Shown here: in pieces, positions 63,185 to 64,000 of the stretch
Position numbering within the stretch: the stretch's first letter is position 1
Layout of the letters: every line of letters begins with the position of its first letter
Source of the DNA: Cyanophora paradoxa
Taxonomy: Eukaryota; Glaucocystophyceae; Cyanophorales; Cyanophoraceae
NCBI GenBank assembly: GCA_004431415.1
Contig: QPMI01000078.1
Span: forward strand, 1-64,000
DNA: 64,000 nucleotides
Reading direction: 5' to 3'
The notes under the pieces: model-generated
What the model saw: the letters and a program-made list of their open reading frames with translations, nothing else
Told to the model about the DNA's origin: nothing
The model's database searches: none
Position numbers and translations under genes: made by a program

Positions 63185-63524
63185 CTTGCCGAGCCCCGCC
63201 CCGCCCCGCCCCGCCCGCGCGCGGCCCCGCTCCCGGCCCGCTTGTGAGCGCTGGCGGCCTAGGCCTCAGCGGGGCCTCGGAACACTGACAAAGTTACGAC
63301 ATACATATGCATACATCTTATACCTGTCTAGATCTTAAGTAAGTAAAGTAGGATCGCATTTACAGCATGCAAGACGGCACGCGCAGTAACTTGATAATGC
63401 ATAGAAAGTAAGCAGAGCCCCCGCCGCCCCTGCGGCAGGGGCCTAGAGTAAAACGGAAGAGGGGGGGGGGGGCGGAGGAGGAACGGTCACCCGGCGGCGT
63501 GCGCGGGGTGGAGCGGCTGAGCTG
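63185..63524. other. Convergent intergenic interval
   Basis: Lies between the LRRC49-like stop and the minus-strand gene. AT-rich in the middle (acatacatatgcatacatct) with a gtctagatct and a G-run of 10 near 63,462. No gene seen. Confidence 0.4.
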
Positions 63525-64000
63525 CTAGCCATGGGGCGCCTCGAGGCGGTAGTGGGAGAGGTAGAAGGAGGCCCCCGCGGAGCTGAAGAAGGCGGCGGCG
63601 TCGGCGGCGAGGCGCGCCGCCTCGCGCGGCGCCAGCAGCCGCCCGCAGCGCGCCGCCAGCTCCGCCCGCGCCACCGCCGCCGCCGCAGGCATGCCCCGCC
63701 GCTCCGCCCCCGCGCCGCCCGCCGCAGCGCCGCCGCCGCCTGCGCCGCCTGCGCCGCGGCGCTGGCGGCGGCGTGGCGCGGGGCGAGTTCGGCGGCGGCG
63801 AGGGCGGCGCGGGCCCGCAGCAGCTCGCCGAGCGGCTCGAGGCTCTTGTGCCGCTTGAGCCGGCGCGCCGCCGCCGCCGCGAGCCGCGAGAGCAGCGCCG
63901 CGGCGCGGGCCGCGTCGGGCGAGTGCGGCGGGGCCGCCGGCTTGCGCTCCGGGGTGGGCGGGCCGCTGGCGGGGCCGGCGGGGCGGCGATGATGTCGATG
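63525..64000 (-). CDS. Alanine-rich helical protein, C-terminal part (runs off the edge)
   Basis: Read from the right edge on the minus strand: PHSPDAARAAALLSRLAAAA, RRLKRHKSLEPLGELLRARA and a long Ala/Arg helix. After a frame change or short intron near 63,700 comes AELAARCGRLLAPREAARLA, and the end FFSSAGASFYLSHYRLEAPH at the stop 63,525-63,527. Aromatic, ordered sequence at the C-terminus argues for a real gene. Family not recognised; the N-terminus is outside the window. Confidence 0.5.
   Translation of the reverse strand, partial: STSSPPRRPRQRPAHPGAQAGGPAALARRGPRRGAALAARGGGGAPAQAAQEPRAARRAAAGPRRPRRRRTRPAPRRRQRRGAGGAGGGGAAAGGAGAERRGMPAAAAVARAELAARCGRLLAPREAARLAADAAAFFSSAGASFYLSHYRLEAPHG

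Noticed and set aside
1-64000. rRNA or tRNA genes
   Set aside because: No recognisable rRNA core sequence or tRNA T-loop/B-box with cloverleaf was seen. Small RNAs could be missed without a covariance search.

Overview
The window looks like nuclear DNA of a GC-rich, flagellated microalga with a viral insert at its left end. The host genes have many short introns. Acceptors end in GCAG, and donors are mostly GTGCGC or, unusually often, GC. The host genes encode an RNA-dependent RNA polymerase of the RNAi type, an LRRC49-like ciliary LRR protein and an F-box/LRR protein. A haptophyte-like alga fits best, but this is inference; nothing in the window proves it.

About 1-15,950 is virus-derived. 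Genes are short, intronless, densely packed and in both orientations. They include a protein with a signature known from nucleocytoplasmic large DNA viruses, a probable ssDNA-binding protein, several small membrane proteins, a herpes UL9-like origin-binding helicase and a YqaJ/lambda-type exonuclease. A CRE-like module (TGACGTAAATGACGC) recurs in front of genes. Seven 50-bp dyad-symmetric repeats with AT-rich cores flank the helicase and are candidate replication origins. Most viral genes carry one or more one-base frameshifts. These may be decay or assembly errors; a 1.18-kb tandem duplication at 32.7-35.0 kb differs between copies mainly in homopolymer length, which makes assembly error a serious possibility.

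From 16.3 to 20.1 kb there is a multi-exon host gene for a secreted or membrane protein. From 20.2 to 44.4 kb the window is mostly repeats and mobile elements: a 3.4-kb TIR element carrying eleven 198-bp repeats, a 3.5-kb TIR element carrying five 140-bp repeats, MITE-like elements, the 1.18-kb tandem duplication, a 5.2-kb LTR element (110-bp LTRs, CCTA target duplication) with ORFs on the minus strand, and GC-rich minisatellites.

From 44.6 to 64 kb lie host genes: an F-box-less copy and an intact-looking copy of an F-box/LRR gene, a small coiled-coil gene built from tandem in-phase exons between them, an unrecognised minus-strand gene, the RDR gene, another unrecognised minus-strand gene, the LRRC49-like gene, and the end of an alanine-rich gene running off the right edge.
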